Shown here: positions 24,723 through 35,121 of the stretch, one piece after another
Layout: every line of letters starts with the position of its first letter
Numbering within the stretch: position 1 is the stretch's first letter
Source of the DNA: Psychroflexus halocasei
Lineage (GTDB): Bacteria; Bacteroidota; Bacteroidia; Flavobacteriales; Flavobacteriaceae
Direction of reading: 5' to 3'
Assembly: GCF_900107595.1 (NCBI RefSeq)
Contig: NZ_FNQF01000002.1
Span: 186,001 to 250,000 of the forward strand
DNA: 64,000 bases
The notes under the pieces: model-generated
Seen by the model: only the letters and a program-made list of their open reading frames with translations
The model's database searches: none
What the model was told of the DNA's origin: nothing
Program-made: the position numbers and the translations under genes

Positions 24723-27386
24723 TTGCAAACAAATCATCTTCAAATACTTTTTTTGTTCTTTCTCACTTTTGCCGGAAAATCTTTCGCACAAGTTAATGAT
24801 TCGATTAACGTTGACCAAAATCCAAAAGAAAGCTTGCAAGATTCTACTCAAATTTCTCAAGACTCTATCAAAGTTAAACAATCAATGCTGACTGACATTA
24901 TCAGTACTAGCGCTATTGATTACAGAAGGTTTGACAGAAAAGAAAATAAACTTTACCTCTATAATGAAGCTAAAGTGAATTATCAAGATTACAAAATTGA
25001 TGCTGGTATCATTATTATAGACAATAACACCAATGAAGTCTATGCTAAAGGTATTGTTGACTCAACAGGAGTTTACACACAAAGCCCAGTTTTTGATCAA
25101 GGTAAAAACACAATTAAGCCTGATAGTTTGGTTTTTAATTTTAATACCAAAAAAGCTTTAGTCTATAATTCAAGAACAAATCAAGGTGCTTTTAATGTCA
25201 AGAGTAAAACTTCAAAGAGGGTTAATGACTCCGTTTATTATTCAGCTGATGCTATTTTTACAACAGATGATGACTTGGAAAATCCTGACTATTTTTTTAG
25301 AGCAAGAAAGATAAAATTTGTTCCAGATAAAAAGATTGTTACAAGTTGGGTGAATATGTATATCGCTGATGTCCCCACACCTCTTGGTCTTCCTTTTGGG
25401 TACTTCCCATTAACCGATAAGCAAGCGTCTGGTTTTATTATTCCATCATTTGGTGAAAACGTTAATAGAGGTTTTTTCCTTCAAAATGGCGGTTATTATT
25501 TCGCTATTAGTGATTATGTTGATTTAGCTTTAACAGGAGATTATTACTCTAACGGAAGTTATGGTTTTAGAGCGCAGTCAAACTATAATGTTCGTTATCG
25601 CTTTAATGGTAATTTCAATTTTAATATTGAAAAATTACTTAATGAAGAACGAGGATTTCCGAATTTTTCTGAACAAAGTATTTTTAATGTAAGGTGGTCT
25701 CACCAGCAAGACAGTAAATCTAACCCAAACTCAAGATTTTCTGCCTCTGTTAATTTTGGTAGTAGCAAATACTACAGAGAATCGATTAATCAAAATAACA
25801 CTGGTAATTTTTTAAATAATACTTTTAAATCTTCTATCTCTTACTCAAAAACATTTGCTGGAGAACCACAAATGAATTTGAATGTCACTGCAACGCACAG
25901 CCAAAATACAAATACAGAGCGAATTAATATGACTTTACCTACTGCGCAATTTAGCGTTGGTAGGATTTATCCTTTTGCACCTAAAGATGGTATCAAAAAA
26001 GGAATTATCGATAACGTCAACCTTCAATACAACGTAAGAGCTGAAAATAGAATTAATACAACTGACTCTCTCTTTTTTAAACCTCAAATGTTTAAAGACG
26101 CGCAAATCGGGGCTAAACACAGCATTCCTTTGAGTACAAACTTTAAAGTCTTTGATCACTTCAGTGTGAGTGCTTCTACAAACCTTGAAGAAGTTTGGAC
26201 TCTAAAAACTATAGACCAAAGTTTTGATGAAATCAACAGAACTGTTGTGAGAGATACAACTGATACTTTTGATCGCTACATGACATATAACTTTAGCGCA
26301 AGTGTTGGAACAACGGTTTACGGAATGTTTAATTTTGGAGACGATAAAAAGATTAAAGCGATCCGTCACGTGATGCAACCAAGCATTGGCTATTCTATCA
26401 ATCCTGGGTTTGACCAATATTACGATTCTTATACAAAACCTGGAATTGCAGGCATTGATGATCAAGAAATCGAATATTCTAGGTTTGAAGGAACTCTTTA
26501 TGGTGCGCCGAGTAATAGATTTGCAAATAACTTATCTTTTAGTTTAACCAATGATTTTGAAGCTAAAGTCAGAAAGAAGGATTCAACCCTCGTTGGCGAT
26601 GAAAGATATGAAAAACGTAAGTTACTGAGCAATTTTAGCATAGGTGCCAATTACAACTTAGCTGCAGACTCACTTAAACTCAGTGATATTTCTTTACGTG
26701 CAAGCATTCCTATTATTAAGGACAAATTAAGCATCAATACTTCTGGTGCCTTAAATATGTATGCGCTCGACAATAACAATCAAATTATTGATAAACTTAA
26801 CATCAATAATGGCGGAAGTTTATTTAGGTTAACACGCGCAAACGTCAGTTTTAATTATGGTTTGAAATCAAGTGATTTATTCGGAAATAAAGATGATGAT
26901 AAAGACAAATCTAACAATGGTAAAAACAGGAATGAAAAAGGCTTTGATGATACTGACTTGTTTGGAAGTGATAACTCTATAAATGACCTTTCTCAAGGAG
27001 AAATTGATGCAGATAAGAACGAAGATGATGAAGATGAAACACTTTACAATTATAAAATACCTTGGAGTTTAAACCTTGCTTATACCATGACTTATAACAA
27101 TACAGCTAGGCAAAATGAAATCAGCTCTCACTCAATCATGTTTTCAGGTGATGTTGATTTATCACCAAAATGGTCGGTTGGTGTTTCATCAGGTTATGAT
27201 ATCAAAAACAAAGGTTTTACATTTACGCAACTACGGTTTTCGAGAGATTTGAATACATGGCGAATGAATTTCAATTGGACACCTTTTGGATCACGTAAAT
27301 CATGGTTTTTCTTTATCGGAATCAAAGCAAATGTACTTAGTGATATCAAATACGATAAAAATAGAGAACGCGATAGACAACTTTAA
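24723..27386 (+). CDS. lptD: LPS-assembly protein LptD (Bacteroidota type)
   Basis: Outer-membrane beta-barrel that inserts LPS into the outer leaflet; 887 residues. I keep the TTG at 24723 as start because no in-frame ATG precedes the signal peptide (about 1-22, ending KSFAQ); a downstream start would destroy it. Residues about 55-230 are the periplasmic OstA/LptA-like jellyroll (KLYLYNEAKVNYQDYKIDAGIIII). The rest is barrel, ending FFFIGIKANVLSDIKYDKNRERDRQL. An unusually acidic, Asp/Asn/Lys-rich loop of about 55 residues (around 720-775) interrupts the barrel. ridA follows after 4 bases. Confidence 0.9.
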   Translation: MQTNHLQILFLFFLTFAGKSFAQVNDSINVDQNPKESLQDSTQISQDSIKVKQSMLTDIISTSAIDYRRFDRKENKLYLYNEAKVNYQDYKIDAGIIIIDNNTNEVYAKGIVDSTGVYTQSPVFDQGKNTIKPDSLVFNFNTKKALVYNSRTNQGAFNVKSKTSKRVNDSVYYSADAIFTTDDDLENPDYFFRARKIKFVPDKKIVTSWVNMYIADVPTPLGLPFGYFPLTDKQASGFIIPSFGENVNRGFFLQNGGYYFAISDYVDLALTGDYYSNGSYGFRAQSNYNVRYRFNGNFNFNIEKLLNEERGFPNFSEQSIFNVRWSHQQDSKSNPNSRFSASVNFGSSKYYRESINQNNTGNFLNNTFKSSISYSKTFAGEPQMNLNVTATHSQNTNTERINMTLPTAQFSVGRIYPFAPKDGIKKGIIDNVNLQYNVRAENRINTTDSLFFKPQMFKDAQIGAKHSIPLSTNFKVFDHFSVSASTNLEEVWTLKTIDQSFDEINRTVVRDTTDTFDRYMTYNFSASVGTTVYGMFNFGDDKKIKAIRHVMQPSIGYSINPGFDQYYDSYTKPGIAGIDDQEIEYSRFEGTLYGAPSNRFANNLSFSLTNDFEAKVRKKDSTLVGDERYEKRKLLSNFSIGANYNLAADSLKLSDISLRASIPIIKDKLSINTSGALNMYALDNNNQIIDKLNINNGGSLFRLTRANVSFNYGLKSSDLFGNKDDDKDKSNNGKNRNEKGFDDTDLFGSDNSINDLSQGEIDADKNEDDEDETLYNYKIPWSLNLAYTMTYNNTARQNEISSHSIMFSGDVDLSPKWSVGVSSGYDIKNKGFTFTQLRFSRDLNTWRMNFNWTPFGSRKSWFFFIGIKANVLSDIKYDKNRERDRQL

Positions 27387-27390
27387 AATT

Positions 27391-27774
27391 ATGTCAAAAA
27401 AAATCATCAATACATCTGAAGCTCCACAACCTATAGGAGCTTACAATCAAAGTGTTTTAAAAAATGGTTTTCTATACACTTCAGGTCAAATAGCGATCAA
27501 CCCCAAAACTGGTGAAACAGAATTTGGTGATTTAATTCACGAAACTAAACTTGTGATGAGTCATTTATCTGAAATATTAAAGAAAGCTAATATGACTTTT
27601 GAAAACGTCATTAAAGTTTCAATTTATGTCAAAGACATCACTAAATTTTCAGAAATTAATTCAGTTTACAGCACTTACTTTAACGAAGAAACTGCTCCAG
27701 CACGAGAAATGGTTCAGGTCGCTGACTTGCCAAAGTATGCTAATATAGAAATCAGCCTAATCGCGGCAGAATAA
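27391..27774 (+). CDS. ridA: RidA-family reactive imine deaminase
   Basis: Trimeric YjgF/YER057c/UK114 enzyme that hydrolyses reactive enamine/imine intermediates from PLP enzymes; cytosolic. I start at the ATG at 27391, giving 127 residues, the family norm; a longer upstream reading using TTG at 27286 would overlap lptD. Family features include INTSEAPQPIGAYNQSV at the N-terminus, FLYTSGQIAINPKTGE, the Arg in APAREMVQVADLP (substrate carboxylate binding) and the C-terminal VEISLIA-type strand (IEISLIAAE). It lies between lptD and the symporter, with 7 bases to the latter. Confidence 0.95.
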   Translation: MSKKIINTSEAPQPIGAYNQSVLKNGFLYTSGQIAINPKTGETEFGDLIHETKLVMSHLSEILKKANMTFENVIKVSIYVKDITKFSEINSVYSTYFNEETAPAREMVQVADLPKYANIEISLIAAE

Positions 27775-27781
27775 TTTTACG

Positions 27782-29512
27782 ATGGTTTTAGAAGCAATTG
27801 ACTGGTCGATTATTATTACTTTTTTTGTCATCAGTTTATTGATTGGTCTTATTGTAGCCAAACAATCGGGCAAAAGTTCTGAAAACTTCTTCCTCTCTGG
27901 CAGAAACATGCCATGGTGGTTACTTGGTATTTCGATGGTTGCCACAACTTTTGCCGCTGACACACCTGGGTTGGTTGCAGGAATTGTTAGGAAAGATGGC
28001 GTTTCAGGAAACTGGGTTTGGTGGGCTTTTTTACTAACAGGTCTTCTCACCGTTTTCTTTTATGCTAAACTTTGGCGAAAATCTAATATTACAACAGATT
28101 TAGAGTTTTACGAATTGCGTTACGATGGTAAAAGTGCAGCCTTTCTGAGAGGTTTTAGAGCGATTTATCTCGGTGTTGTATTCAATATCGTCATCATGGC
28201 AACAGTTTGCTTAGCTGCCATAAAAATTGGCCATGTTCTTTTTGATTTCAGTGCAATTGAAGCCATACTTATCGCCTGTTCAATCACTGTTCTCTACTCA
28301 ATGCTTGGCGGTTTAAAAGGTGTTTTAATTACAGATTTCATACAGTTTGGTATTGCATTGGCAGGAAGCATTTGGGCTTCTATTTATGTAATCAATATGC
28401 CAGAAATTGGTGGTTTGGAAGCTTTAATTTCACATCCTAACTTAGAAAATAAAATAAGTATTTTTCCTGATTTTACTGATCCTAGTAATTATATTCCACT
28501 TATTGTGATTCCACTCGCTGTTCAATGGTGGAGTGTTTGGTATCCGGGCGCTGAACCTGGCGGCGGCGGATATATCGTTCAGCGGATGCTTGCCGCAAAA
28601 AATGAAAAACACGCCACATTAGCGAGTTTGCTTTTTAATGTTATGCATTATGCTGTGCGTCCTTGGCCATGGATCATTATCGGTTTTGCTTCATTGATTA
28701 TTTACCCAAATATTTCAAGTTTGGCTGAAGCTTATCCTGATTTAAATCCGTCTTTCATCAAAAATGATTTAGCATACGCTGCCATGCTTTCTTATTTGCC
28801 AGCAGGTCTTTTAGGACTTATTATCACATCGCTCATTGCTGCATTTATGAGTACAATTTCAACACACCTTAACTGGGGAAGTAGTTATGTTGTGAATGAT
28901 TTTTATGCGCGCTTTATCAATCCAAACGCAAGTGATAAAAAGAAAGTTATGATTGGGAGATTATCAACGATTGTGATGATGGTTTTGGCGGGATTACTTG
29001 CTTTAAAACTTGAAGAAGCAAAAGAAGCTTTTGACTTGCTATTACAAATTGGTGCTGGAACTGGTTTGCTTTTTATCCTCAGATGGTTTTGGGAACGCAT
29101 CAATCCGTATAGTGAAATATCGGCGATGATTTCTTCTTTTGCAATCGCTTGTTTGTTCTTTCTCAATTCAAAATTAGATGAAGCCTGGTTTTCTATTCCT
29201 ACTTATTGGGAATTAGTGATTGGCGTGATCATCACAACGTTGGTATGGATTATCACAACTCTATTAACATCGAAACCTAAACAAAAAACACTTACAAAGT
29301 TTAACGAGTTGATATTTGATGGAGGTCAAAAACTGATTTATTTAAAGTACAAATTAGCCGCTTTCTTTATTGCAACAATAGGAATCTATGCTGTACTTTT
29401 TGGAACTGGTTACTGGCTTTATGCCAATTATATTTTGAGTAGTATCGCTTTTGTCATTGCAATATTATCAAGCATTTTTCTGATTAAATACTGGAAAAAA
29501 ATCACTCTTTAA
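27782..29512 (+). CDS. Sodium:solute symporter (SSS family)
   Basis: Inner-membrane Na+-coupled transporter of 576 residues with about 13-15 hydrophobic segments. Markers are the unwound first helix region SSENFFLSGRNMPWWLLGISMVATTFAADTP (split pocket, about 32-62), YSMLGGLKGVLITDFIQF, and the segment MSTISTHLNWGSSYVVNDFY expected to form the Na+ site. The solute cannot be deduced; sugars, amino acids and other organic solutes all occur in the family. Co-directional with lptD and ridA. The 3' end overlaps the convergent tamB by 11 bases. Confidence 0.92.
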   Translation: MVLEAIDWSIIITFFVISLLIGLIVAKQSGKSSENFFLSGRNMPWWLLGISMVATTFAADTPGLVAGIVRKDGVSGNWVWWAFLLTGLLTVFFYAKLWRKSNITTDLEFYELRYDGKSAAFLRGFRAIYLGVVFNIVIMATVCLAAIKIGHVLFDFSAIEAILIACSITVLYSMLGGLKGVLITDFIQFGIALAGSIWASIYVINMPEIGGLEALISHPNLENKISIFPDFTDPSNYIPLIVIPLAVQWWSVWYPGAEPGGGGYIVQRMLAAKNEKHATLASLLFNVMHYAVRPWPWIIIGFASLIIYPNISSLAEAYPDLNPSFIKNDLAYAAMLSYLPAGLLGLIITSLIAAFMSTISTHLNWGSSYVVNDFYARFINPNASDKKKVMIGRLSTIVMMVLAGLLALKLEEAKEAFDLLLQIGAGTGLLFILRWFWERINPYSEISAMISSFAIACLFFLNSKLDEAWFSIPTYWELVIGVIITTLVWIITTLLTSKPKQKTLTKFNELIFDGGQKLIYLKYKLAAFFIATIGIYAVLFGTGYWLYANYILSSIAFVIAILSSIFLIKYWKKITL

Positions 29513-32500
29513 TCGTTCGACTTCTTGTTGATCTTGGAAATTTGATATAAGAAGGAATTTTGATTTTATCTTTATCTTCGAGGTCTTCAATTTCTTTTCG
29601 AGTTGCCTTTGCTTTATAGTTTTCATCGAAAATTTTCTTCACTAATTCTTTAAAAGAACCAAAATTAACTGTGTAAGAAATTCCAACGCCTTGCGTATAA
29701 CCCAAGTCTTCACCTATAAACTGAATATCACTTTCACGGTTAAAAGCTGTCGCTCTTAAATTCCCTTTTTCATTGAGCAGAAAGCTAATTTCAACATCAC
29801 CAAACACAACAGATTCAGTTGTTCCTCCAACAGGCACGCCAAATCTACTATTAACATAAATTCGTTTGCTTAATTGTGTTTGTAAAGTAAATCCTACACG
29901 ATCGCCAGTTTGATCTTGCGTTGGCGTTCTTTGTGATTGAACGTAGTCTAAGCCTAATTTAAACTTGCTATCATCACTTGAAATAATATCATCAAAAATA
30001 CCTGATGCACTTTCAATTAAGTTTCCTGTTAAAGCATTTTGTCCCAATAATTCTTGACTGTAAAAACTTCCTTGCGTAATTAAACTCAAGGCTTGATATT
30101 CTGTTTCTTCACCTTGAATTCTATATTCCAGTTCACTTTTAACCACTGAACTTAGATTCGGATAATTCAATTCAAAACTAATGTCTGGTTGAATCAGTTG
30201 ACCTCTTAAATTTGTGATGACTTCAACAGGAATTTCACGATTAATGCTTGGGTTCTCAAGAATAACAGCTGGATTTGCTGATGTTGTATATTTTGCTTGA
30301 ACATCCATATTTGCTTGAACAGGATCACCATTCCAGGTTAGGTTAGAACCTGGAATAAGCTCAAATTTCTTTTGGACTAAATTTCCTGCATATCTAAAAT
30401 CGTAGAATCCTTCATAAGCAACGAAATCTCCCCACATATTGAATTTTCCGTTGGTATTTATTTCTATCAAAATTGTTCCTGCACCTCGCCCATTGAGTCG
30501 GCTTCCTGTGCTTTGGTCAACAACAATTTCAACTTCAGCATCTCTTGTGATGTCAAGTTCAAAATTCAATTTTAAACCTGTTACATCTTTTATTTGAACC
30601 TGTTTACCTTCTAATTGTGCTGCTTTTTCTTCTGGAGAAAGAAAGTAGATAAATGAATTATCAGCAACTGTTTCTGTATCATCAAGCGGAATTTTAAAAA
30701 CTGTATTGGGTTGCGTGCTCGCATTGACATCAATGCTCAACTCATCGATTGGTCCATAAATTTGTGCATTTCCATCGATAAAAGCAGTTCCATAATACAA
30801 AGCGCCTCTTTCAAAATCAGTATCTAAAACAACTAAGTTTTCTGATGAAATATCAAGATCAAGTTCCCAATCATAAAGTGTATTATGAGTTATATATCCA
30901 GATAAAACACCTTTTGTATCGTACTTGGTATCTTGAATATTGATATCGCTAAAAACAATGTCTTTATCATTAAATTTGACTGTGGCATCATTTGCAAAAG
31001 CATAATCAACATTCAGATAAGGAACACCCAAACCAGCTTTGTATAATTGAATTTCGCCGTTTAAATCAGGAGATTGTAAATCACCGGTTAATTTTGCATT
31101 TCCATAAAGCGTTCCTCGCATATTATTAATCACTTCATCCCCAAGTGGACTCAGCGCTTGAACATCAAAATCTTTAAAAGAAATATCTAAATCTGCAATT
31201 TGTTTCTGGTTCTTATTTTTAATTTGACCACCGATATCAAAGAGATAAGTTCCTTCTTTCAATAATTTAGCAGAGACTGAAAATTCATTCAAATCTTTAT
31301 TGCCATCTGCTTCCAATATCAATTGACCATAATCAAAATCATTTAATTTAAATTGGTCTATTTTAATATCTAAATTAGGCTTATAGAGTTTTCGCTCTTG
31401 TAAAATTTGAAGTTTTCCGTTAATTTCTCCATCAAGATTTAAGCTATCCATATAAGGCGTCACGCTGGCTAAATCTACTTTTTTGAAGTTAAGATTGACA
31501 TTCTTGTATGTTGAATCTCTAACAGCTCCTTCTAAATCAATGATTTGATTTTCGTTAATCATCGAAATTGAATCAAATTCAAAATTCTGAAAACCACGCT
31601 CAACCAAAACGCGATTATTCTCATTATTATCTTTATTAATCCACCATAATTTATCTTTAAACTTCAAACTTGATCGCTTAAATCCAAACACAGATTTATT
31701 ATCTTCTGTTAAGGTTTGATATAAACTCAAATTAAACTTATCCTTATTATTTTGACCTCCTCTAAACTCTGATCGCATATATAACGTATCATTAAGCGTC
31801 ACATTAATCATACTAAAGTCTGAGATATTATAAACGGATGTTGATAAACTATCGACCCTCACAAAACTATTATAAAGCGGGTTTTTGTTATCAATTTGAA
31901 GATTAACATTCTCTAATCTGTTTCCGAAAGCTTCAAGTAATGGCGTTTTAAAATTCAGCTTAAACTCATTTTGATTAGCCACCAAACTTCCGTTTAAATA
32001 AGTATCAGCTGAGAGCCTGATGTCAGGAAAGAAAACTTCGACTACTTTATTGTAAATTTTAAAATTAAAATCAACATACTGATAGTTATTTTGGTTGTAA
32101 TCATCTTCCCTGAAATAAAGGTTTTGAATTGCATCTCCAAAAAGTTGAGGCAATGAAGTAATCCTAAATTCACCAGACATTTTACCATCAATAATGTCAG
32201 GTGATTTAACCGTGATGATTTTCTTATTATTTTTATTAATCGATTTCAGAGTCAAAGTATCAAATTGATATGATTCTGCTTCTTCTTGATAAGCAAAATC
32301 AATAAACCGAAGTTCACCAACGGCTTCATCAATCGTATTTCCTTTTAAATCAACTTGAATTTTTCCAGAGAATTCTGATTTTTCAGAACGATCAACAATA
32401 TTCATTTCATTAAGTTGAGCTTTCTTTATATCGAGATCAAAATCATAACTATTTAGTTCTTTTGAAGCATCAATAACGCCATTAAAGTCGAATTCAAAAT

Positions 32501-33974
32501 TATCATCGTGACTAATAATTTGTCCGTCAAAAATTGGCGCTTTTAAATTTCCTGAGACTTCGATGTCTTGGTACTCATATTTATTGATATTGATCGAACT
32601 TATCTTGGCATTGACACGCGTGTTGAGTGATTCTTGTGTAAAGCCTTTCCCATTCACAAAGGCAGACAAGCTGACTCTTCTGATTAATTTCGTATCAAGT
32701 ATTGATGATAAATCATATTCGATAAGTCCTAAACTTCCTTTATAAGTGACTTGTTCAGGATCACTGATAGCTTCAAAGTCGACGTCAACTCTAATGTCTC
32801 CAAATTTATTTTTAGCATAAAAGTTTAATGCCAAATTATCGTTGTCATAAATGGTTTGTCCATTGAGATTGACATTCTCAAACTGATCCAAAAATTCAGG
32901 TAAATTTTCCTCCAATAAAGGTGGTAAAAGTCTGATAATATCATTTCGGTTGGATTGAAATGTTGAATGATTTGCTTCAACTCTAAAACCATTTTCAGTT
33001 GAAAAACTATTTCTTAAATCAATAGAACCTCGATATTTTGTTCCAGTCAAGCCATCCAAATAAAAATTGGTCAATGTAAAATCATTAAGACTTCCATTCA
33101 TATTTCCTTGCACATAAAGCTTATTTCCATAACCGAATTGATCATAAAAACGCCTTAAATCTGATGATGAAATTTCAGATGAATGTATTTGTGCATTAAA
33201 GTTCACCTTGTTTTCAAAATCAGCTAAGTCTTCTCTTTCATATGTCATCTGAACATCGGCTATAACCGATGAATTTGACGTTAAAAGATTTAAATTCTTG
33301 ACTTGCATTTCTTCCAAAGTATAACTGAATTGCGCTTGCATATCCTCAATCACAATTCCTCGTCCCATCACGCTAGATAAACGATTGATATCAACAGTTA
33401 CAATTGGGCCATCAACCACTAAATCAGACGCGTTTAGGTTGAGATAGTTCAGCTCTAAAGCTTTCGGATTTTCTAGGTTTTCGTTTAAAATTTGGAAACG
33501 ACTATCTGTCATCAAAATTCTTTCAAACTCAATAATTGTTGAGCTTTCAGAGGTTGAAGTAGTGTCATCAAGCTGATCGATAAAATAATCTAAGTTTGAA
33601 AAATCTTCACCTTTATATTGTGTCAATTTGAAAACCAGTGAATCTGCTTCTGTGGTTGAAAAATTCAAATGTGTAAAATCTAAATTGATTAAATCTAATA
33701 GCGAAGACGATAGTTGATCCGCATAAATAAGCGTATCCTTTTTATGATCCTTGATAAAAACCTTATCCAGTTTAAAGCGTCCGTTATAACCAACTTTAAA
33801 TTTTTCGATGTTAATATCAGTTCCGTAATTGTCATTCAGAGATGTTGTCAACTCTTTTGCTATGCGCGTTTGTACACTTGGAATTGAGAAAAAGACAAGC
33901 AAGATCACTATTAGAATCAATAACAAAACGACGAATCGTTTGAGGTAGTAAAAAAGTGTTCTTAATGCCTTCAA
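29502..33974 (-). CDS. tamB: TamB-like translocation/assembly module (DUF490)
   Basis: Very large (1490 residues) inner-membrane-anchored periplasmic protein of the AsmA/TamB group, thought to bridge the envelope and assist lipid or outer-membrane-protein transfer. A single N-terminal anchor (about 8-30) is followed by repetitive beta-strand-rich taco-fold sequence. The C-terminal DUF490 region (about 1100-1450) includes YEGFYDFRYAGNLVQKKFEL and LLGQNALTGNLIESASGIFDD. The basic tail RKEIEDLEDKDKIKIPSYIKF is seen in Bacteroidota homologues. It is divergent from tsaD. A TamA partner is not in the window. Confidence 0.93.
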   Translation of the reverse strand: MKALRTLFYYLKRFVVLLLILIVILLVFFSIPSVQTRIAKELTTSLNDNYGTDINIEKFKVGYNGRFKLDKVFIKDHKKDTLIYADQLSSSLLDLINLDFTHLNFSTTEADSLVFKLTQYKGEDFSNLDYFIDQLDDTTSTSESSTIIEFERILMTDSRFQILNENLENPKALELNYLNLNASDLVVDGPIVTVDINRLSSVMGRGIVIEDMQAQFSYTLEEMQVKNLNLLTSNSSVIADVQMTYEREDLADFENKVNFNAQIHSSEISSSDLRRFYDQFGYGNKLYVQGNMNGSLNDFTLTNFYLDGLTGTKYRGSIDLRNSFSTENGFRVEANHSTFQSNRNDIIRLLPPLLEENLPEFLDQFENVNLNGQTIYDNDNLALNFYAKNKFGDIRVDVDFEAISDPEQVTYKGSLGLIEYDLSSILDTKLIRRVSLSAFVNGKGFTQESLNTRVNAKISSININKYEYQDIEVSGNLKAPIFDGQIISHDDNFEFDFNGVIDASKELNSYDFDLDIKKAQLNEMNIVDRSEKSEFSGKIQVDLKGNTIDEAVGELRFIDFAYQEEAESYQFDTLTLKSINKNNKKIITVKSPDIIDGKMSGEFRITSLPQLFGDAIQNLYFREDDYNQNNYQYVDFNFKIYNKVVEVFFPDIRLSADTYLNGSLVANQNEFKLNFKTPLLEAFGNRLENVNLQIDNKNPLYNSFVRVDSLSTSVYNISDFSMINVTLNDTLYMRSEFRGGQNNKDKFNLSLYQTLTEDNKSVFGFKRSSLKFKDKLWWINKDNNENNRVLVERGFQNFEFDSISMINENQIIDLEGAVRDSTYKNVNLNFKKVDLASVTPYMDSLNLDGEINGKLQILQERKLYKPNLDIKIDQFKLNDFDYGQLILEADGNKDLNEFSVSAKLLKEGTYLFDIGGQIKNKNQKQIADLDISFKDFDVQALSPLGDEVINNMRGTLYGNAKLTGDLQSPDLNGEIQLYKAGLGVPYLNVDYAFANDATVKFNDKDIVFSDINIQDTKYDTKGVLSGYITHNTLYDWELDLDISSENLVVLDTDFERGALYYGTAFIDGNAQIYGPIDELSIDVNASTQPNTVFKIPLDDTETVADNSFIYFLSPEEKAAQLEGKQVQIKDVTGLKLNFELDITRDAEVEIVVDQSTGSRLNGRGAGTILIEINTNGKFNMWGDFVAYEGFYDFRYAGNLVQKKFELIPGSNLTWNGDPVQANMDVQAKYTTSANPAVILENPSINREIPVEVITNLRGQLIQPDISFELNYPNLSSVVKSELEYRIQGEETEYQALSLITQGSFYSQELLGQNALTGNLIESASGIFDDIISSDDSKFKLGLDYVQSQRTPTQDQTGDRVGFTLQTQLSKRIYVNSRFGVPVGGTTESVVFGDVEISFLLNEKGNLRATAFNRESDIQFIGEDLGYTQGVGISYTVNFGSFKELVKKIFDENYKAKATRKEIEDLEDKDKIKIPSYIKFPRSTRSRTIKE

Positions 33975-34040
33975 TTATTGAATTTTACAAAAGATAATTA
34001 ATTATCAATTAGAATGATTTTATAAAGCAACAAATTTATT

Positions 34041-34048
34041 TAGATTTG
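34041..34048 (+). promoter_or_regulatory. -7 element upstream of tsaD
   Basis: TAGATTTG, an exact TAnnTTTG match, 32 bases before the tsaD ATG in the divergent tamB-tsaD region. It would drive the tsaD to methyltransferase operon. Confidence 0.6.
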
Positions 34049-34080
34049 CCGTATAAAAAACAATATTCGCCTCTAATCTT

Positions 34081-35115
34081 ATGCTCAAAAAGGAAATTTT
34101 TATTCTTGCAGTTGAGTCCTCATGTGATGACACCTCTGCAGCAGTTTTTAAAAACGAGCATAAACTAAGTAATATTGTGTCAACACAAGAGATTCATGAG
34201 ATTTATGGCGGTGTTGTTCCTGAATTAGCATCGCGCGCTCATCAACAAAATATTGTGCCTGTTATCGATCAGGCTTTAAAAAAAGCAGGCATTACTTTAC
34301 AAGATCTTGACGCAGTCGCATTTACTAAAGGGCCAGGATTAATGGGATCTTTACTTGTTGCGAATAGCTTTATCAAATCACTATCCTTGAGTCTAAATAT
34401 TCCACTTATAGGAGTCAATCACATGCAAGGACATTTATTGGCGCATTTCATTAAAGATGAAAATCAAGAAAACTCTCCTGATTTTCCTTTTTTAGGTGTG
34501 ACAATTAGTGGCGGACATACGCAACTTGTCAAAGTGACGAATCATTTTGAAATGGAAGTGATTGGCGAAACTTTAGATGATGCTATTGGAGAAGCCTTTG
34601 ATAAATGTGGAAAAATGTTTGGTTTACCATATCCAGCAGGTCCTGAAATTGATCAATTAGCAAAAGAGGGCAATCCTAAAAAGTTTGTTTTTGCTAAACC
34701 GCAAGTTAAAAATTTAGACTTCAGTTTTAGCGGGCTCAAAACATCCGTGTTATATTTTTTACAAAGAGAAATAAAAAAGAATCCTGATTTCATCAAAGAG
34801 AATCTTAACGATCTTTGTGCATCATTTCAATACACGGCTGTCAAAATTTTAACAGACAAAATCAAAAAAGCAAGTCAACAAACACAAATCAAAACAATCG
34901 CGATTGGCGGAGGAGTTTCTGCGAATTCTGGCATCAGAGAAAAGCTGAAAGAAGATGCTGAAAAGCGTGATTGGAATGTTTTTATCCCACCGTTTGAATA
35001 TTGTACTGACAATGCTGCAATGATTGCAATTGTGGCTTATTTCAAATACAAATACAGTTATTTTTCAGACTTAACATCAATAGCACAAGCGAGATTTAAA
35101 ATAACAGAACATTAA
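34081..35115 (+). CDS. tsaD: tRNA N6-adenosine threonylcarbamoyltransferase
   Basis: Catalyses transfer of threonylcarbamoyl to A37 of ANN-decoding tRNAs, with TsaB and TsaE encoded elsewhere. 344 residues of ASKHA fold. AVESSCDDTSAAV opens the protein, and the metal site is NHMQGHLLAH (His114 and His118), with Asp in the C-terminal CTDNAAMIA. GVTISGGHTQLV is the nucleotide-binding loop. It is the first gene of a tight plus-strand operon; the parvulin gene follows after 6 bases. Confidence 0.97.
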   Translation: MLKKEIFILAVESSCDDTSAAVFKNEHKLSNIVSTQEIHEIYGGVVPELASRAHQQNIVPVIDQALKKAGITLQDLDAVAFTKGPGLMGSLLVANSFIKSLSLSLNIPLIGVNHMQGHLLAHFIKDENQENSPDFPFLGVTISGGHTQLVKVTNHFEMEVIGETLDDAIGEAFDKCGKMFGLPYPAGPEIDQLAKEGNPKKFVFAKPQVKNLDFSFSGLKTSVLYFLQREIKKNPDFIKENLNDLCASFQYTAVKILTDKIKKASQQTQIKTIAIGGGVSANSGIREKLKEDAEKRDWNVFIPPFEYCTDNAAMIAIVAYFKYKYSYFSDLTSIAQARFKITEH

Positions 35116-35121
35116 AATTTT

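Noticed and set aside
26202-26465. 87-residue minus-strand ORF within lptD
   Set aside because: Antisense shadow of the LptD barrel with no recognisable domain or start context.
27286-27390. N-terminal extension of RidA
   Set aside because: It would overlap lptD in another frame; the ATG at 27391 gives the normal family length and N-terminus.
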